The notes under the pieces are model-generated. The model made no database searches, had not been told where the DNA came from, and was given only the letters and a program-made list of their open reading frames with translations. Of a stretch of DNA of 64,000 bases, positions 51,404-61,256 are shown one piece after another; position 1 is the first letter of the stretch, and each line of letters opens with the position of its first letter. The DNA is from an uncultured Colwellia sp. GTDB lineage: Bacteria > Pseudomonadota > Gammaproteobacteria > Enterobacterales > Alteromonadaceae. Where the stretch lies: NCBI GenBank assembly GCA_913058245.1, contig CAJXQJ010000003.1, positions 124,001-188,000 of the forward strand, in the 5' to 3' direction. Made by a program: the position numbers and the translations under genes.

Positions 51404-51895
51404 TTAATCGCTCTCCATGTTAAGTATTTTATTTAACCGCTGCTTTATTCGAGTGATACGCACGCCGATATTGTTGGCATTTGAGCCGATAATATCGGCA
51501 ATTTCGTGATAACTTTTCTCTTCTAAATACAGTAAAGTCAGCGCTCTGTCGGTTTCCGAAAGCTGGCGAATGGCAGTGTAGAGTTGGTTAACTGATTCAT
51601 CAGCAAAATGCTGGCTGTCTGTAATAGCCTCAGCTGGTAATGTGTCAGAAGCAAAATACTGATTTTTATTATCTTTCTTTTTTAAGTAGGTTAAACAAAC
51701 ATTTAAGGAGATTTTATAAACCCAGGTAGACCATTGTGATTTTTCTTTAAAATTGTCGCGGCTACGCCAAATTTGCAGGCAGACCTCTTGGTAATAATCT
51801 TCAAAATCTTCTTGTGAATTGGTATATGCACGACAGATTTTAATTATAATTCCAGCATAAGGCAGTATGAATGCCGTATAAAAATCACTTCCCAT
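51404..51895 (-). CDS. ECF-type RNA polymerase sigma factor
   Basis: A 163-residue sigma-70 family protein. Region 2: SQEDFEDYYQEVCLQIWRSR, then STWVYKISLNVCLTYLKKKD. Region 4: IRQLSETDRALTLLYLEEKS, then YHEIADIIGSNANNIGVRIT. The downstream gene abuts it and is the likely membrane anti-sigma. I could not identify an ECF promoter for autoregulation in the 104-nt gap upstream. Confidence 0.88.
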   Translation of the reverse strand: MGSDFYTAFILPYAGIIIKICRAYTNSQEDFEDYYQEVCLQIWRSRDNFKEKSQWSTWVYKISLNVCLTYLKKKDNKNQYFASDTLPAEAITDSQHFADESVNQLYTAIRQLSETDRALTLLYLEEKSYHEIADIIGSNANNIGVRITRIKQRLNKILNMESD

Positions 51896-51998
51896 GTTTT
51901 AAGTTCTCACCCTAATTCGATTGTTATTTTTACTTATAATCAGTTAGTGGTAAAAAACTGAAAACATTACACCGGCAGTGAAATTATTTTTTAATTAC

Positions 51999-52730
51999 TT
52001 ACTTGCCACCGGCGATATCGATGAATGTACCTGTGATATATGAGGCCTCGGTAGATAGAAGCCAAGCAATACTGTTAGCGACTTCTGCTGCTGTGCCACC
52101 TCTTTTTAAAGGGATTTGTGGGCTTAGACGTTGTATTCTATTTGGTTCGCCGCCATCAGCATGCATTTCAGTATCAATAAACCCTGGTCGTACAGCATTT
52201 ACACGGATGTTACGTTCAGCTAATTCTAACGACAAACCCTTAGTAAGAGAGTCCATAGCTCCTTTTGAGGCGGCATAGTCAATGTATTCATTTGGGGCGC
52301 CTATTCTTGAAGCTGCAGATGACACATTGACAATTGCGCCGCCACTTGGCATCTGTTTTATCGCTTCTTTACAACATAGAAAGCAGCTAGTGACATTGGT
52401 GATTAATACCTTGTTAAACCGCTCGACAGATAAGTCTGCCAAGGTAGATTGAGTAAATAAAATACCGGCATTATTCACTAAATGCGTTACCTTACCGTAT
52501 TGTTTATTAATCGCTTGAAAAAGTTGGATAACTTCATTTTCTTGCGATACGTCAGCAGCAAAAGCGAATGCAGTTCCTCCTTGAGCTTCAATTTCAGCAA
52601 CTACTTGCTGAGCAGTTTCAGCGTTTGTATGGTAGTTAACACAAACTTTATAATCCTGCTTTGCAAGTAATTTTGCTGTGGCAGCACCTATACCTCGTCC
52701 AGCGCCAGTAACTAATGCGACTTTGTTCAT
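51999..52730 (-). CDS. SDR-family oxidoreductase (FabG-like)
   Basis: A 243-residue short-chain dehydrogenase. It has TGAGRGIGAAT (cofactor-binding TGxxxGIG), NNAGIL, the catalytic Ser in NVSSAASRIG and YIDYAASKGAMD (YxxxK), then RVNAVRPGFIDTEMH. The C-terminus (YITGTFIDIAGGK) is complete. NADP preference is possible from the downstream basic residues, but not certain. It is divergent from the CcmI-C-like gene at 52993. Confidence 0.9.
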   Translation of the reverse strand: MNKVALVTGAGRGIGAATAKLLAKQDYKVCVNYHTNAETAQQVVAEIEAQGGTAFAFAADVSQENEVIQLFQAINKQYGKVTHLVNNAGILFTQSTLADLSVERFNKVLITNVTSCFLCCKEAIKQMPSGGAIVNVSSAASRIGAPNEYIDYAASKGAMDSLTKGLSLELAERNIRVNAVRPGFIDTEMHADGGEPNRIQRLSPQIPLKRGGTAAEVANSIAWLLSTEASYITGTFIDIAGGK

Positions 52731-52857
52731 CTATTTATCCAATGAAAATATAAAGCATTAGCGTATGTGAGATTTTAATCGTTTACTAGCTTTACCGCAT
52801 TTTGATAAGTGCTAAAAATTTTACAATATTGAGGTAAGTCACATTTTGTTCAGAAAT

Positions 52858-52877
52858 GTATTGTAATACGCGGTATT
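52858..52877. repeat. Alternating GTATT/AATAC half-sites
   Basis: GTATT (52858), AATAC (52865) and GTATT (52873) give two overlapping inverted repeats with gaps of 2 and 3 bp, in the divergent region between the SDR and the gene at 52993. A regulator site is possible. Confidence 0.3.
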
Positions 52878-52992
52878 TTCTTGCGCTTATTTGTTCGGCA
52901 GTTAAGAATTAGCAAAGGAAAAATTAAACAGTGCAACTCAGTTACAAGTTTAGCTTCGTTGTGATGTCAGTTACTATTTTAAGGTAATAGTT

Positions 52993-53454
52993 ATGAGAAT
53001 ATGTATAAGTTTTTGTTTTCTGTTCTGGTCAATTATTGGACTCTCTGCTGCGGCCAATGCACAAGAACAAACAGCGGATAAGCCAGCCAGAAAAGTAACA
53101 GTACAAGTTAATATTTCTCCTGAGTTAATGCCTAATGACGCGGATGACTGGGTGTTATATGTTTATGCATCTAAGCCTGGCGCACGTTTACCTTTGGCAA
53201 ACTTTAAAGGTAAATTATCGCAGCTGCCTAGTGAAGTCGTGCTACACCAAAGCATGTACTTATTGCCACATTTAACCTTACAACAAGCTGAAAATGTGGT
53301 GATTGTTGCTAAAGCAACTAAGAGTAAAAATCCACATCAAAAAAGTTCTGATGACATCATTGGTTATTCTACACCGGTTAACTTCGCAACTGGTCCGCAT
53401 CAGTCGGTAACTATGAGCATAGATCAACACGATAAAGCGCTACCGAAGAAATAA
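52993..53454 (+). CDS. Secreted protein resembling the C-terminal domain of CcmI/CycH
   Basis: A 153-residue protein with a signal peptide (ANA-QEQ, about residue 23). The mature part (DDWVLYVYASKPGARLPLAN, then LPSEVVLHQSMYLLP and VVIVAKATKSKNPHQKSSDD) follows the pattern of the periplasmic C-terminal domain of the cytochrome c maturation protein CcmI, without its membrane and TPR parts. Function as a free-standing protein is unknown. AAGGTAATAGTT precedes the ATG. Confidence 0.65.
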   Translation: MRICISFCFLFWSIIGLSAAANAQEQTADKPARKVTVQVNISPELMPNDADDWVLYVYASKPGARLPLANFKGKLSQLPSEVVLHQSMYLLPHLTLQQAENVVIVAKATKSKNPHQKSSDDIIGYSTPVNFATGPHQSVTMSIDQHDKALPKK

Positions 53455-53550
53455 TAAAGCAATAGATCGCTCAGTAAATATTGTATAGCGAGGCAAAATA
53501 CTTAGCTTTGCTATGCAATAAATTGACAAAAATAAAATTTTAGCCCAGTT

Positions 53551-53584
53551 CTTAACCTCGCTTTAACGCCTCACTCGCTACACT
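53551..53584 (+). promoter_or_regulatory. Response-regulator box and -10 of the RND efflux operon
   Basis: CTTAACC (53551-53557), TCGC, TTTAACG (53562-53568) is a direct repeat with an 11-bp period, followed by exactly 10 bp and TACACT (53579-53584). This is the box-to--10 geometry of PhoB/OmpR-type activators, with no -35 needed. The operon's own regulator (59290) is the most likely binder. It predicts a leader of about 12 nt before the ATG at 53603. Confidence 0.6.
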
Positions 53585-53602
53585 TTCGCCATATTATTAA
53601 TT

Positions 53603-54961
53603 ATGGGGCGAATTGTGAAATTTTCACCAGTATTTATTATCTCGCTAAGTTTTTGTTTTATTAGCGCATGTTCAACATTCGAAGATGTAACTTTTGATCA
53701 ACAAGCTAGCGCTCAGCTAAAAAGCCTTGCGAAAAGCAGCATTGATCTAAGCAATGAGCCACAAGCCATTGCCTTATCTGAGTTATTAGCAATTGACGAA
53801 GCTAATGCCTTAATTGCTAGTGCCATGGCAAATAACCCGAGTTTACAACAAACCTTGTTGACCCTAAAAACCGCAGAGCAACAATTAACGGTTACTTCGT
53901 CATCGCAATGGCCAAATATTTCAGCAGGCCTAAATGCCAATAAATCTGAGGCGAGCACGGCAAACTATAGCGCTAGCGTTGATGTTGCTTGGACCCTTGA
54001 TATTTGGCAGCAACTTGCTAATGCCAGTAGTGCGGAACAAGCGAATGTTGCTGCCAGTGCGTATGCCTATCAAGGTGCGAAAAATTTACTTGCTGCTAAT
54101 GTGATGCAAGCCTATTTAGGCTTAGTACAAACCAGCCAGTTAATCGCCATCGAGACAGTGCGCGTTAAGGCTTATCAAACCAATGAACAAGTGATTATTG
54201 ATCGCTATCGTAAAGGACTAATTGAGTTAAATGAGCTTGATACCGCCAAATCGTCAACACAAAGTAGCCAAGCTACATTGGTTGATTATCAAGCACAATA
54301 TCAACAAGCATTAAGAAACATCGTACTTTTAACCGGTGTGACTGAAAATTCACTTAATTATCGTGAAGTTTACCCTGAAGTGATGATGCCGCTAGAGAAA
54401 GTTTCAGAGCAAAGTTTAGGTCGACGCCCTGATTTACAACAGGCGTATCAAAATATTATTGCCAGCCAGTATCAACATAAAGTGGCGTATAAAGCGTTAT
54501 TACCTAGCTTGTCACTAACAGCTTCAATTACCAATAGTGATGCCAACTTACATGACGCGCTTTTTGGTAGTAATGCTTGGCAGCTGCTCGGGCAATTATC
54601 AGCGCCAATTTTTAATGCTGGCAAGCTGACCAGTGAAGTAGAGATTGCAAAGTTTTCTGCTGAAAAAAGCTACTGGAATTTCCAAGAAAAGTTACTTTCA
54701 GCGGTTAATGAGGTGGATAACGCTGTTGCTCAAGAACAAGCGATTAGCAAACGGTTAGTGCTAACTAAATCAGCTCTTGCGAGCGCTAAGCGCAGCGAAC
54801 AAACGTATACCTCACGATATCGCCAAGGCACAGTGTCGTTAATAGACCTGCTACAAATTCAACAACAAACATTTTCATTACAAGCACAAGTTACGCAATT
54901 AACTTACGAGTTATTAAACAACCGCATTACCTTAGGGCTTGCGTTAGGCTTAGGAGTATAG
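53603..54961 (+). CDS. RND efflux outer-membrane factor (TolC/NodT family lipoprotein)
   Basis: A 452-residue lipoprotein (CFISAC, Cys23). It has the long helical repeats of TolC-type channels: QQTLLTLKTAEQQLTVTSSS, then YRKGLIELNELDTAKS and YRQGTVSLIDLLQIQQQT. It begins a five-gene operon and starts 42 nt after the response-regulator box. No clear Shine-Dalgarno precedes the ATG; a GTG at 53615 preceded by GGGGCG is an alternative. Confidence 0.88.
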   Translation: MGRIVKFSPVFIISLSFCFISACSTFEDVTFDQQASAQLKSLAKSSIDLSNEPQAIALSELLAIDEANALIASAMANNPSLQQTLLTLKTAEQQLTVTSSSQWPNISAGLNANKSEASTANYSASVDVAWTLDIWQQLANASSAEQANVAASAYAYQGAKNLLAANVMQAYLGLVQTSQLIAIETVRVKAYQTNEQVIIDRYRKGLIELNELDTAKSSTQSSQATLVDYQAQYQQALRNIVLLTGVTENSLNYREVYPEVMMPLEKVSEQSLGRRPDLQQAYQNIIASQYQHKVAYKALLPSLSLTASITNSDANLHDALFGSNAWQLLGQLSAPIFNAGKLTSEVEIAKFSAEKSYWNFQEKLLSAVNEVDNAVAQEQAISKRLVLTKSALASAKRSEQTYTSRYRQGTVSLIDLLQIQQQTFSLQAQVTQLTYELLNNRITLGLALGLGV

Positions 54962-54963
54962 GT

Positions 54964-56136
54964 ATGCCAATTATCAATAAAAAATCACTTGCTACTGTGG
55001 CAGGGTTAACCAGTATTTTTCTTGCAATTACGATCAATGGTGCCTTGTCTGCCAATCAGCAAAAAACACCGCCGCCAAAAGTAGCACCACAATATCCTGT
55101 GGTGTCGGTGACAGCAGTTGCCCCTATTAGCCAACGGGCTTCTGTTACCGCTTATGGTGAAGTTAAATCACGTAACCAATTAGCATTAACTTCGCAGGTT
55201 AGTGGTCGAGTCACATATTTGTCAGACAAGTTCTTAACCGGTAACACCTTTAAAAAAGGCGAGTTGCTAGCGGAAATTGAACCTATTGTTTATCAACAAG
55301 CATTGGCAAATGCGCAAGCGAATTTGGCGGATGCTAAATTAGCCTTAGCACAAGAGCAGCTTAATAGCAGCCAAGCGGAAGAAGAATGGCAGCAGTCTGG
55401 TTTAGCTGGCGAACAAGCATCAGATTTAGTACTGCGTAAGCCACAATTAGCTGCCGCGAAAGCAAAGTACACTATGTCAGTTAAAGAAATGGAAAAGGCA
55501 CAATATGACTTAGCACAAACGAAACTACGTGCACCATTCGATGCCTTGGTGGTTTCTAAACAAATACAAGTGGGCAGTAATGTGCAAACAGGCACAACCC
55601 TAGCGGATCTTTATGATATTTCATTATTTGAAGTGGCTTTGCCGTTATCAGCCCAACAATGGCAACTTTTGCCGAAGACTAAAAATGATTCGCAACAATT
55701 TGCAGGTATAGAAGTTACATTAACTGATGAGTCAACACAAAAACAATGGCCAGCCTTGGTTGATCGCGTTGAACAGCATATTGACGCGCAAAGTCGTCAG
55801 CGTTCGCTGGTTGCCGTTGTTAAACAACCAATTGCCTTAGCAGAGCCGCTATTTCCAGGTTCATTTGTTAAAGCCAATATCCACGGGGAACAAATAGAGC
55901 AACTATGGCAATTACCCGCATCGGCATTAGTAGACAGTAATACCGTTTGGCAGGTTAATGATGAAGGCCTGCTTAATTACCTATCGGTAAAGGTGATGTT
56001 TTCACAGAACAATGCCGTTTATGTGCAACCGATTGACACCGCAGCTATAAGTAAGTCAGCAAAAATTGTAAACCGGCCACTGGCTAGTTATTTAAAGAAT
56101 ATGAAGGTAGAAGCTAAAGTAGAGGAGTTACTGTAA
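54964..56136 (+). CDS. RND efflux periplasmic adaptor (membrane fusion protein)
   Basis: A 390-residue protein with an N-terminal signal-anchor (about 10-27) and a lipoyl/hairpin core: SRNQLALTSQVSGRVTYLSD, a coiled-coil hairpin around 105-165 and the second lipoyl half LRAPFDALVVSKQIQVGSNV. The beta-barrel and proximal domains complete the adaptor. It starts 2 nt after the TolC-type gene, and its stop overlaps the pump gene by one base. Confidence 0.9.
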   Translation: MPIINKKSLATVAGLTSIFLAITINGALSANQQKTPPPKVAPQYPVVSVTAVAPISQRASVTAYGEVKSRNQLALTSQVSGRVTYLSDKFLTGNTFKKGELLAEIEPIVYQQALANAQANLADAKLALAQEQLNSSQAEEEWQQSGLAGEQASDLVLRKPQLAAAKAKYTMSVKEMEKAQYDLAQTKLRAPFDALVVSKQIQVGSNVQTGTTLADLYDISLFEVALPLSAQQWQLLPKTKNDSQQFAGIEVTLTDESTQKQWPALVDRVEQHIDAQSRQRSLVAVVKQPIALAEPLFPGSFVKANIHGEQIEQLWQLPASALVDSNTVWQVNDEGLLNYLSVKVMFSQNNAVYVQPIDTAAISKSAKIVNRPLASYLKNMKVEAKVEELL

Positions 56137-59100
56137 TGACACCTGCACACCACCAACGCGGTATAATCGCTTGGTTTGCTGGTAATTCAGTTGCCGCAAA
56201 CTTGCTGATGTTATCCATCATCTTTCTTGGCTTAATGTCGTTTAATCAATTGCGCAAAGAGGCATTTCCACCTTGGGCGACTGACTCTATTCGTATTTCT
56301 ATGACTTACGATAGTGGCGATGCCAAGCTTTCTGAGGAAGGTATTGCAATAAAAATTGAGGAAGCACTAGCGACAGTACAAGGTATTAAGCGTGTTACGT
56401 CAACTTCGAATGCTAACGGCAGTAATGTTACCGTAGAAACAACGTCTAGCTACGATCTTGATATTTTATTGCGTGATGTAAAAGCGAAAGTAGATGCGAT
56501 TTATAATTTTCCTGCGGCAGCGGAAAAGCCAAGCATCGAGAAGATGACGCAATTGAATCACGCTTATTCTATTAAGATTTTTGGCGATAGTGATCGCACA
56601 GCATTGCAAGCCATTGCCGAACGTTTAAAAGTTGATTTATTAGCGCAACCTTCCATTTCAAATGTGTCGATAAAAGGCAAAGCTGAGCCGATGATGTCGA
56701 TTGAGCTAGACGAGCAAAAACTACAAGCTTATAACTTATCGTTTTCGGATGTTGCTGATGTGGTTAATAGTGAATCAGCAACCGCCATTTCTACCAGCTT
56801 ACGTAACGCAGATAAAGTGGTGCGTTTAAAAGTTGCCGAACAGGCTTATCAGCAAAAAGAGTTTGCCAATATTCCGTTAGTTACTTTGGCTGATGGTAGT
56901 CAAATTCGTTTAGGTGATATTGCGAAAGTTAACGATAATTTTGCCGATGATGTTTTTGTGGTTGGTCGTTACAACGGTAAACCTGGCATTGGTGTAGAAA
57001 TTAATGTCGACGATAATGGCGATGTTTTAAAAATAGTTGAGCAGGCCAATAACATTGTCAGTAAATGGCAAGAAAGTGCATTACTACCACAAAATGTTGT
57101 GATGGAAACTTGGAACGATGGCGGCACGTTAATACGTGATCGTTTAGCGCTATTGGTTAAAAATGCTTTATCAGGTATTGCGCTAGTTTTTATTGTTTTA
57201 GCTATTTTTCTAAACTTACGCGTCGCGTTTTGGGTAACAGCAGGTTTGCCTTTTATTTTCTGTGGTACGTTATTTTTCATGACCGACAGCTTTACTGGCA
57301 TGACGATTAATGAAATGACTACTTTTGGTTTTATTCTCGCACTCGGTATTGTTGTAGACGATGCAGTGGTGGTCGGCGAAAGTATTTACGCAACCCGAAA
57401 AGCACAGGGCGATTCGATTAAAAGTACTGTGGTTGGCGCACAAAAAGTGGCGGTACCAACCATATTTGGTGTGTTAACCACAGTGGCAACTTTTATTGCC
57501 CTCGCTAATGTTGAAGGCGGCATGGGGCAGGTGTACTCACAATTTGCCGTTATTGTGACTATTTGTTTATTACTTTCAGTGGTGGAATCAAAGTTAATTC
57601 TACCGTCACATTTAGCACATTTAGATACTCATAGGAAAACAGGCACAGCGGGTTGGAAAAGTATTTGGCCACGTATTCAAGATGCTGCTGACAATGGTTT
57701 ACAGTGGTTTAGCGATAAAGTTTACCAACCAGCAATTAAATTTGCGGTGAATTATCGCTATGGTGTGCTTTGTGGTTTTATCGCTATTTTTATTTTAGTG
57801 ATTGGCATGCCGACTAACGGTGGTGTGCGGGTGGCATTCTTCCCAGATATTCCTGGTAGTGTTATTGAAGCGAATGTTTCAATGCAAAATGATGCCAGCT
57901 TTGGTCAAACCAATAAAAACCTGAATGCACTTGAGCTTGCCGCGCAAAACACCGACCAAGAGTTGATGGCGAAATATAGCCAGCAAGGGACGGGCATTGA
58001 TACCATTGAAGTGATCGGCGAAAGTGACTTAGCAGGCTCTATTGTCGTTGAACTTGATGAAGCAGCACCTTATGGTTTAAATGAATTTGCTCGTGTTTGG
58101 AAAGCACAAGTGAAAATGCCAGAAGGGGTTCGAAAATTAGATATTCGCTCTGGTTTTGGTGGTGGCGATAACTTTAAAGTTGAATTGAAAGCTTGGAATA
58201 CCGACACTATTCGTGCTGCAGGTCAGGAAATAAAATCGGCTATATCACAAGTGGCGGGTGTGAGTGGTATTGATGATAATTTTGACTCAGGCCAAGCACA
58301 ATTGCGTTTTGAGTTAAATGAACAAGGTTTAGCATTAGGGCTTACGACACAAGCTTTATCTCGTCAGGTGCTTCAAGCATTTGGTGGCGAAATTGTACAA
58401 AGTTATCAACGTGGTAAAGACGAAGTGAAAGTAAGAATTCGCTACCCTGAAAAGCAACGTCAAACCGTTGATGATGTAATGAAAGCCAATGTTCGATTAA
58501 ATGATGGCCAAGTCGTGCCATTGGCATTAGTGGCAAAAGTAACCTCTGAATATCAACAAAATGACATTACCCGTATTTCTGGTTTACCGGCAGTATATGT
58601 CAGTGCACAAGTTGATAAGGACATTATTTCTTCTAATGAGTTAGTGCTTGAGCTGGAAAAAGAGCTTATTCCTCGCTTAGAAAATATGTACCCTGATCTG
58701 GCTATTCACTTTGCTGGTGAGGCAGAAGAGCAAGCTGAAACGACTAATTCGATGACGCGCTTATTTATTATGGCAATGGCGGCGATCTATATCTTATTGG
58801 CTATTCCATTACGTTCATACGTACAGCCTGTAATCATCATGATGGCTATCCCATTTGGCTTAGTTGGCGCTATTTTAGGTCATTGGCTAAATGATATGGT
58901 ACTGAGTGTTTTATCATTTAATGGTATTGTGGCCTTAAGTGGTGTGGTGGTGAATGATAGCTTATTACTCGTTTCTCGTTTTAATGCGTTGAAGCAGCAA
59001 AAAGCTAAGGTGTCAGAAGCCATTATTGAAGCCTGTACAGGACGATTACGCGCGGTATTGTTAACCTCAATAACAACTTATGCTGGCTTAATGCCATTGT

Positions 59101-59300
59101 TGAGTGAAACATCAACACAAGCGCAATTTATTATTCCTGCGGCAGCGTCATTAGGCTATGGTATTTTATTTGCGACCTTTATTACTTTGTTATTGGTGCC
59201 GTCATTATTAATGATGCATCAAGATGCAATAAACTTAATCGACCGTTTTAAACAAAAAATCAGTGGAAAACGTCGAGAGGAATTGGTGCATGAGCATTAA
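56136..59300 (+). CDS. RND efflux pump inner-membrane transporter (HAE1/AcrB-like)
   Basis: A 1,054-residue RND protein of the usual length. It has an N-terminal helix (SVAANLLMLSIIFLGLMSFN), two periplasmic porter loops and 12 membrane segments in two sets. FILALGIVVDDAVVVGESIY is the conserved TM4 proton-relay region (two Asp residues), mirrored in the second half by LSGVVVNDSLLLVSRFNALK. It transports unknown substrates with the adaptor and outer-membrane factor. The last 11 bp overlap the response-regulator gene. Confidence 0.92.
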   Translation: MTPAHHQRGIIAWFAGNSVAANLLMLSIIFLGLMSFNQLRKEAFPPWATDSIRISMTYDSGDAKLSEEGIAIKIEEALATVQGIKRVTSTSNANGSNVTVETTSSYDLDILLRDVKAKVDAIYNFPAAAEKPSIEKMTQLNHAYSIKIFGDSDRTALQAIAERLKVDLLAQPSISNVSIKGKAEPMMSIELDEQKLQAYNLSFSDVADVVNSESATAISTSLRNADKVVRLKVAEQAYQQKEFANIPLVTLADGSQIRLGDIAKVNDNFADDVFVVGRYNGKPGIGVEINVDDNGDVLKIVEQANNIVSKWQESALLPQNVVMETWNDGGTLIRDRLALLVKNALSGIALVFIVLAIFLNLRVAFWVTAGLPFIFCGTLFFMTDSFTGMTINEMTTFGFILALGIVVDDAVVVGESIYATRKAQGDSIKSTVVGAQKVAVPTIFGVLTTVATFIALANVEGGMGQVYSQFAVIVTICLLLSVVESKLILPSHLAHLDTHRKTGTAGWKSIWPRIQDAADNGLQWFSDKVYQPAIKFAVNYRYGVLCGFIAIFILVIGMPTNGGVRVAFFPDIPGSVIEANVSMQNDASFGQTNKNLNALELAAQNTDQELMAKYSQQGTGIDTIEVIGESDLAGSIVVELDEAAPYGLNEFARVWKAQVKMPEGVRKLDIRSGFGGGDNFKVELKAWNTDTIRAAGQEIKSAISQVAGVSGIDDNFDSGQAQLRFELNEQGLALGLTTQALSRQVLQAFGGEIVQSYQRGKDEVKVRIRYPEKQRQTVDDVMKANVRLNDGQVVPLALVAKVTSEYQQNDITRISGLPAVYVSAQVDKDIISSNELVLELEKELIPRLENMYPDLAIHFAGEAEEQAETTNSMTRLFIMAMAAIYILLAIPLRSYVQPVIIMMAIPFGLVGAILGHWLNDMVLSVLSFNGIVALSGVVVNDSLLLVSRFNALKQQKAKVSEAIIEACTGRLRAVLLTSITTYAGLMPLLSETSTQAQFIIPAAASLGYGILFATFITLLLVPSLLMMHQDAINLIDRFKQKISGKRREELVHEH

Positions 59301-59967
59301 TGTTTTATTAGTTGAAGATGATATCGATCTTGCATCGACAGTGGTTGATTACTTAGAAATTGAGAGTATTAACTGTGATCATGCCGCTAATGGGATTCAA
59401 GGTTTATCGTTAATTGAAGCTAATGATTATCAAGTTATTTTATTGGATTTGAATTTACCAAAACTTGATGGTTTATCGGTTTGCCAGAAGGTCAGAGAAA
59501 GCAGTAATGATACACCCATTCTAATGTTAACTGCTCGCGACTCACTTGGTGATAAAGTTGCAGGTTTTGACGCTGGTACAGATGATTATCTTGTTAAGCC
59601 ATTTGAGATTGAAGAGCTACTGGTTCGTGTTATTGCCTTATCTAAACGACGCAGTGGCCAAGCAAGTACCTTAAATGTTGGCGAGCTAGCACTAGAGTTA
59701 AAAGCACGCAGCGCAAGTTATGCGGGTGATGCCATTAAGCTAACGCCAATCACCTTTAAGTTATTAGAAAAGTTAATGCGAGAAGCTGGGAAACCGGTCT
59801 CACGGGCAGCATTAATGCAAGTGGTTTGGGGTGATGAGCAGCCAGATAGCAACAGTCTAAAGGTGCATATTCATCATCTGAGAAAACAACTTGAGAAGGT
59901 CGGGGCTGATTTGGCTATTGAAACAGAAACGGGTTTTGGCTTTGTTTTACGCGAAAAATCAGCTTAG
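59290..59967 (+). CDS. OmpR-family response regulator of the RND operon
   Basis: A 225-residue protein: receiver 1-115 with Asp53 (VILLDLNLPKLDG) and Lys in DDYLVKPFEIEELL, then a winged helix (LTPITFKLLEKLMREAGKPV, then LKVHIHHLRKQLEKVGADLA). The ATG at 59290 is chosen since AGAGG lies 9 nt upstream; it overlaps the pump gene end. It is the likely binder of the repeat at 53551-53568. Its kinase follows after 17 nt. Confidence 0.9.
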   Translation: MSINVLLVEDDIDLASTVVDYLEIESINCDHAANGIQGLSLIEANDYQVILLDLNLPKLDGLSVCQKVRESSNDTPILMLTARDSLGDKVAGFDAGTDDYLVKPFEIEELLVRVIALSKRRSGQASTLNVGELALELKARSASYAGDAIKLTPITFKLLEKLMREAGKPVSRAALMQVVWGDEQPDSNSLKVHIHHLRKQLEKVGADLAIETETGFGFVLREKSA

Positions 59968-59984
59968 GAAGTAGAGCGATAGAA

Positions 59985-61256
59985 ATGAGTATTCGAACCT
60001 ATATTTTTGCCTTACTAACCAGTTTTGTGCTGCTAATAGCGGTGATATTGTCTTATCAAAGTGCCCGGCTATTTATTGGCTCATTTGGTATGGTCATTGA
60101 AGATATGATGCTACAAATTGGTCAAGAATATCCTAACAATGGCGAAGTAGAACAAACCATTCTTGAATACCATGTCACCACCGATTGGCAAAAAGTTCCA
60201 CAACCTGTCCGTAATTACTTTCCGGAAATTCCTGAGGAAACTGAAGAACTACATTCTAAATTTGTTGATTGGGCATATATTGCGCCGCCGAAAAAAATCT
60301 ACTCATTGTTAGTGTTAAACAGAGATGGTAAACAGGTTTTTGTGTCACGCTTTAATGAAAATATTCATGATGAAATGGCGGCAGAGCATGAAGATGATTT
60401 TTTTATTGATCCCATGGTGATTATTATTTTGGTGGGCTTATCCGGTATCATCATTTTTATTTTAGTACTGCTTTATGTCTTTAAGAAAATTGCTGTGCCA
60501 GTTGAGTCATTGCAGGCGTGGGGGAAACAGTTAACCTTAGCTGATCTAGAAAATAACCAGCCTGATTTTAAGTTTAGAGAGTTAAATGAACTGGCTAATA
60601 TTATTCATAATAATTTAGCGTCAGTGGCTGAATCAGTAAAACGTGAACAAGCTTTTTTAAGTTATGCTAGCCATGAGTTAAGAACACCTATTGCAGTATT
60701 AAGAAGTAATTCTGCTTTGCTGGAAAAAGTAAATTCGTCGCCATCAGACAAAGAGCGAGAAATTCGAAATCGTATTCAGCGGGCAAGTTTAACCATGAAG
60801 TCGATGACTGAAACATTGTTATGGTTAAGTCGAGAAGGCGATATTGATATGCCTATCGAAGATGTCAGCCTCGGCGATTTAATGCAAAATAGCCAAGCTG
60901 AATTACGTTATTTGTTAGCAGGTAAGTCAGTTGAAGTAAATATTTGTACAGACCAAAGCCTTGTTGCTATCGCTCAGGTGCCAACAATAATCGTGTTAAA
61001 TAATTTAGTTCGAAATGCCTTTCAGCATACACAAAGTGGTCATGTTGATATTTTGCAGCGCGGCAATGAAGTGATTATTAACAATGTTGAACATGATACG
61101 CACGAGCTTGCAAATAGTGACGGAGAGTTAGGGTTTGGTTTAGGTATGCAGTTGGTTGAAAAACTCACCACGCAGTTTGGCTGGCCATTTACTGTTAGCC
61201 AAGGGAAAAGCGGTTACCATGTCAGCATCATTTTTGAAAACCATGTAGCTAGCTGA
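59985..61256 (+). CDS. Sensor histidine kinase of the RND operon
   Basis: A 423-residue kinase with membrane segments at about 6-24 and 143-167, enclosing a small periplasmic sensor of about 115 residues. A HAMP-like segment follows, then HisKA (FLSYASHELRTPIAVLRSN, His230) and HATPase (LNNLVRNAFQHT, then GFGLGMQLVEKL). It is probably stimulated by envelope stress or a pump substrate. The stem-loop at 61256-61293 ends the operon. Confidence 0.9.
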   Translation: MSIRTYIFALLTSFVLLIAVILSYQSARLFIGSFGMVIEDMMLQIGQEYPNNGEVEQTILEYHVTTDWQKVPQPVRNYFPEIPEETEELHSKFVDWAYIAPPKKIYSLLVLNRDGKQVFVSRFNENIHDEMAAEHEDDFFIDPMVIIILVGLSGIIIFILVLLYVFKKIAVPVESLQAWGKQLTLADLENNQPDFKFRELNELANIIHNNLASVAESVKREQAFLSYASHELRTPIAVLRSNSALLEKVNSSPSDKEREIRNRIQRASLTMKSMTETLLWLSREGDIDMPIEDVSLGDLMQNSQAELRYLLAGKSVEVNICTDQSLVAIAQVPTIIVLNNLVRNAFQHTQSGHVDILQRGNEVIINNVEHDTHELANSDGELGFGLGMQLVEKLTTQFGWPFTVSQGKSGYHVSIIFENHVAS

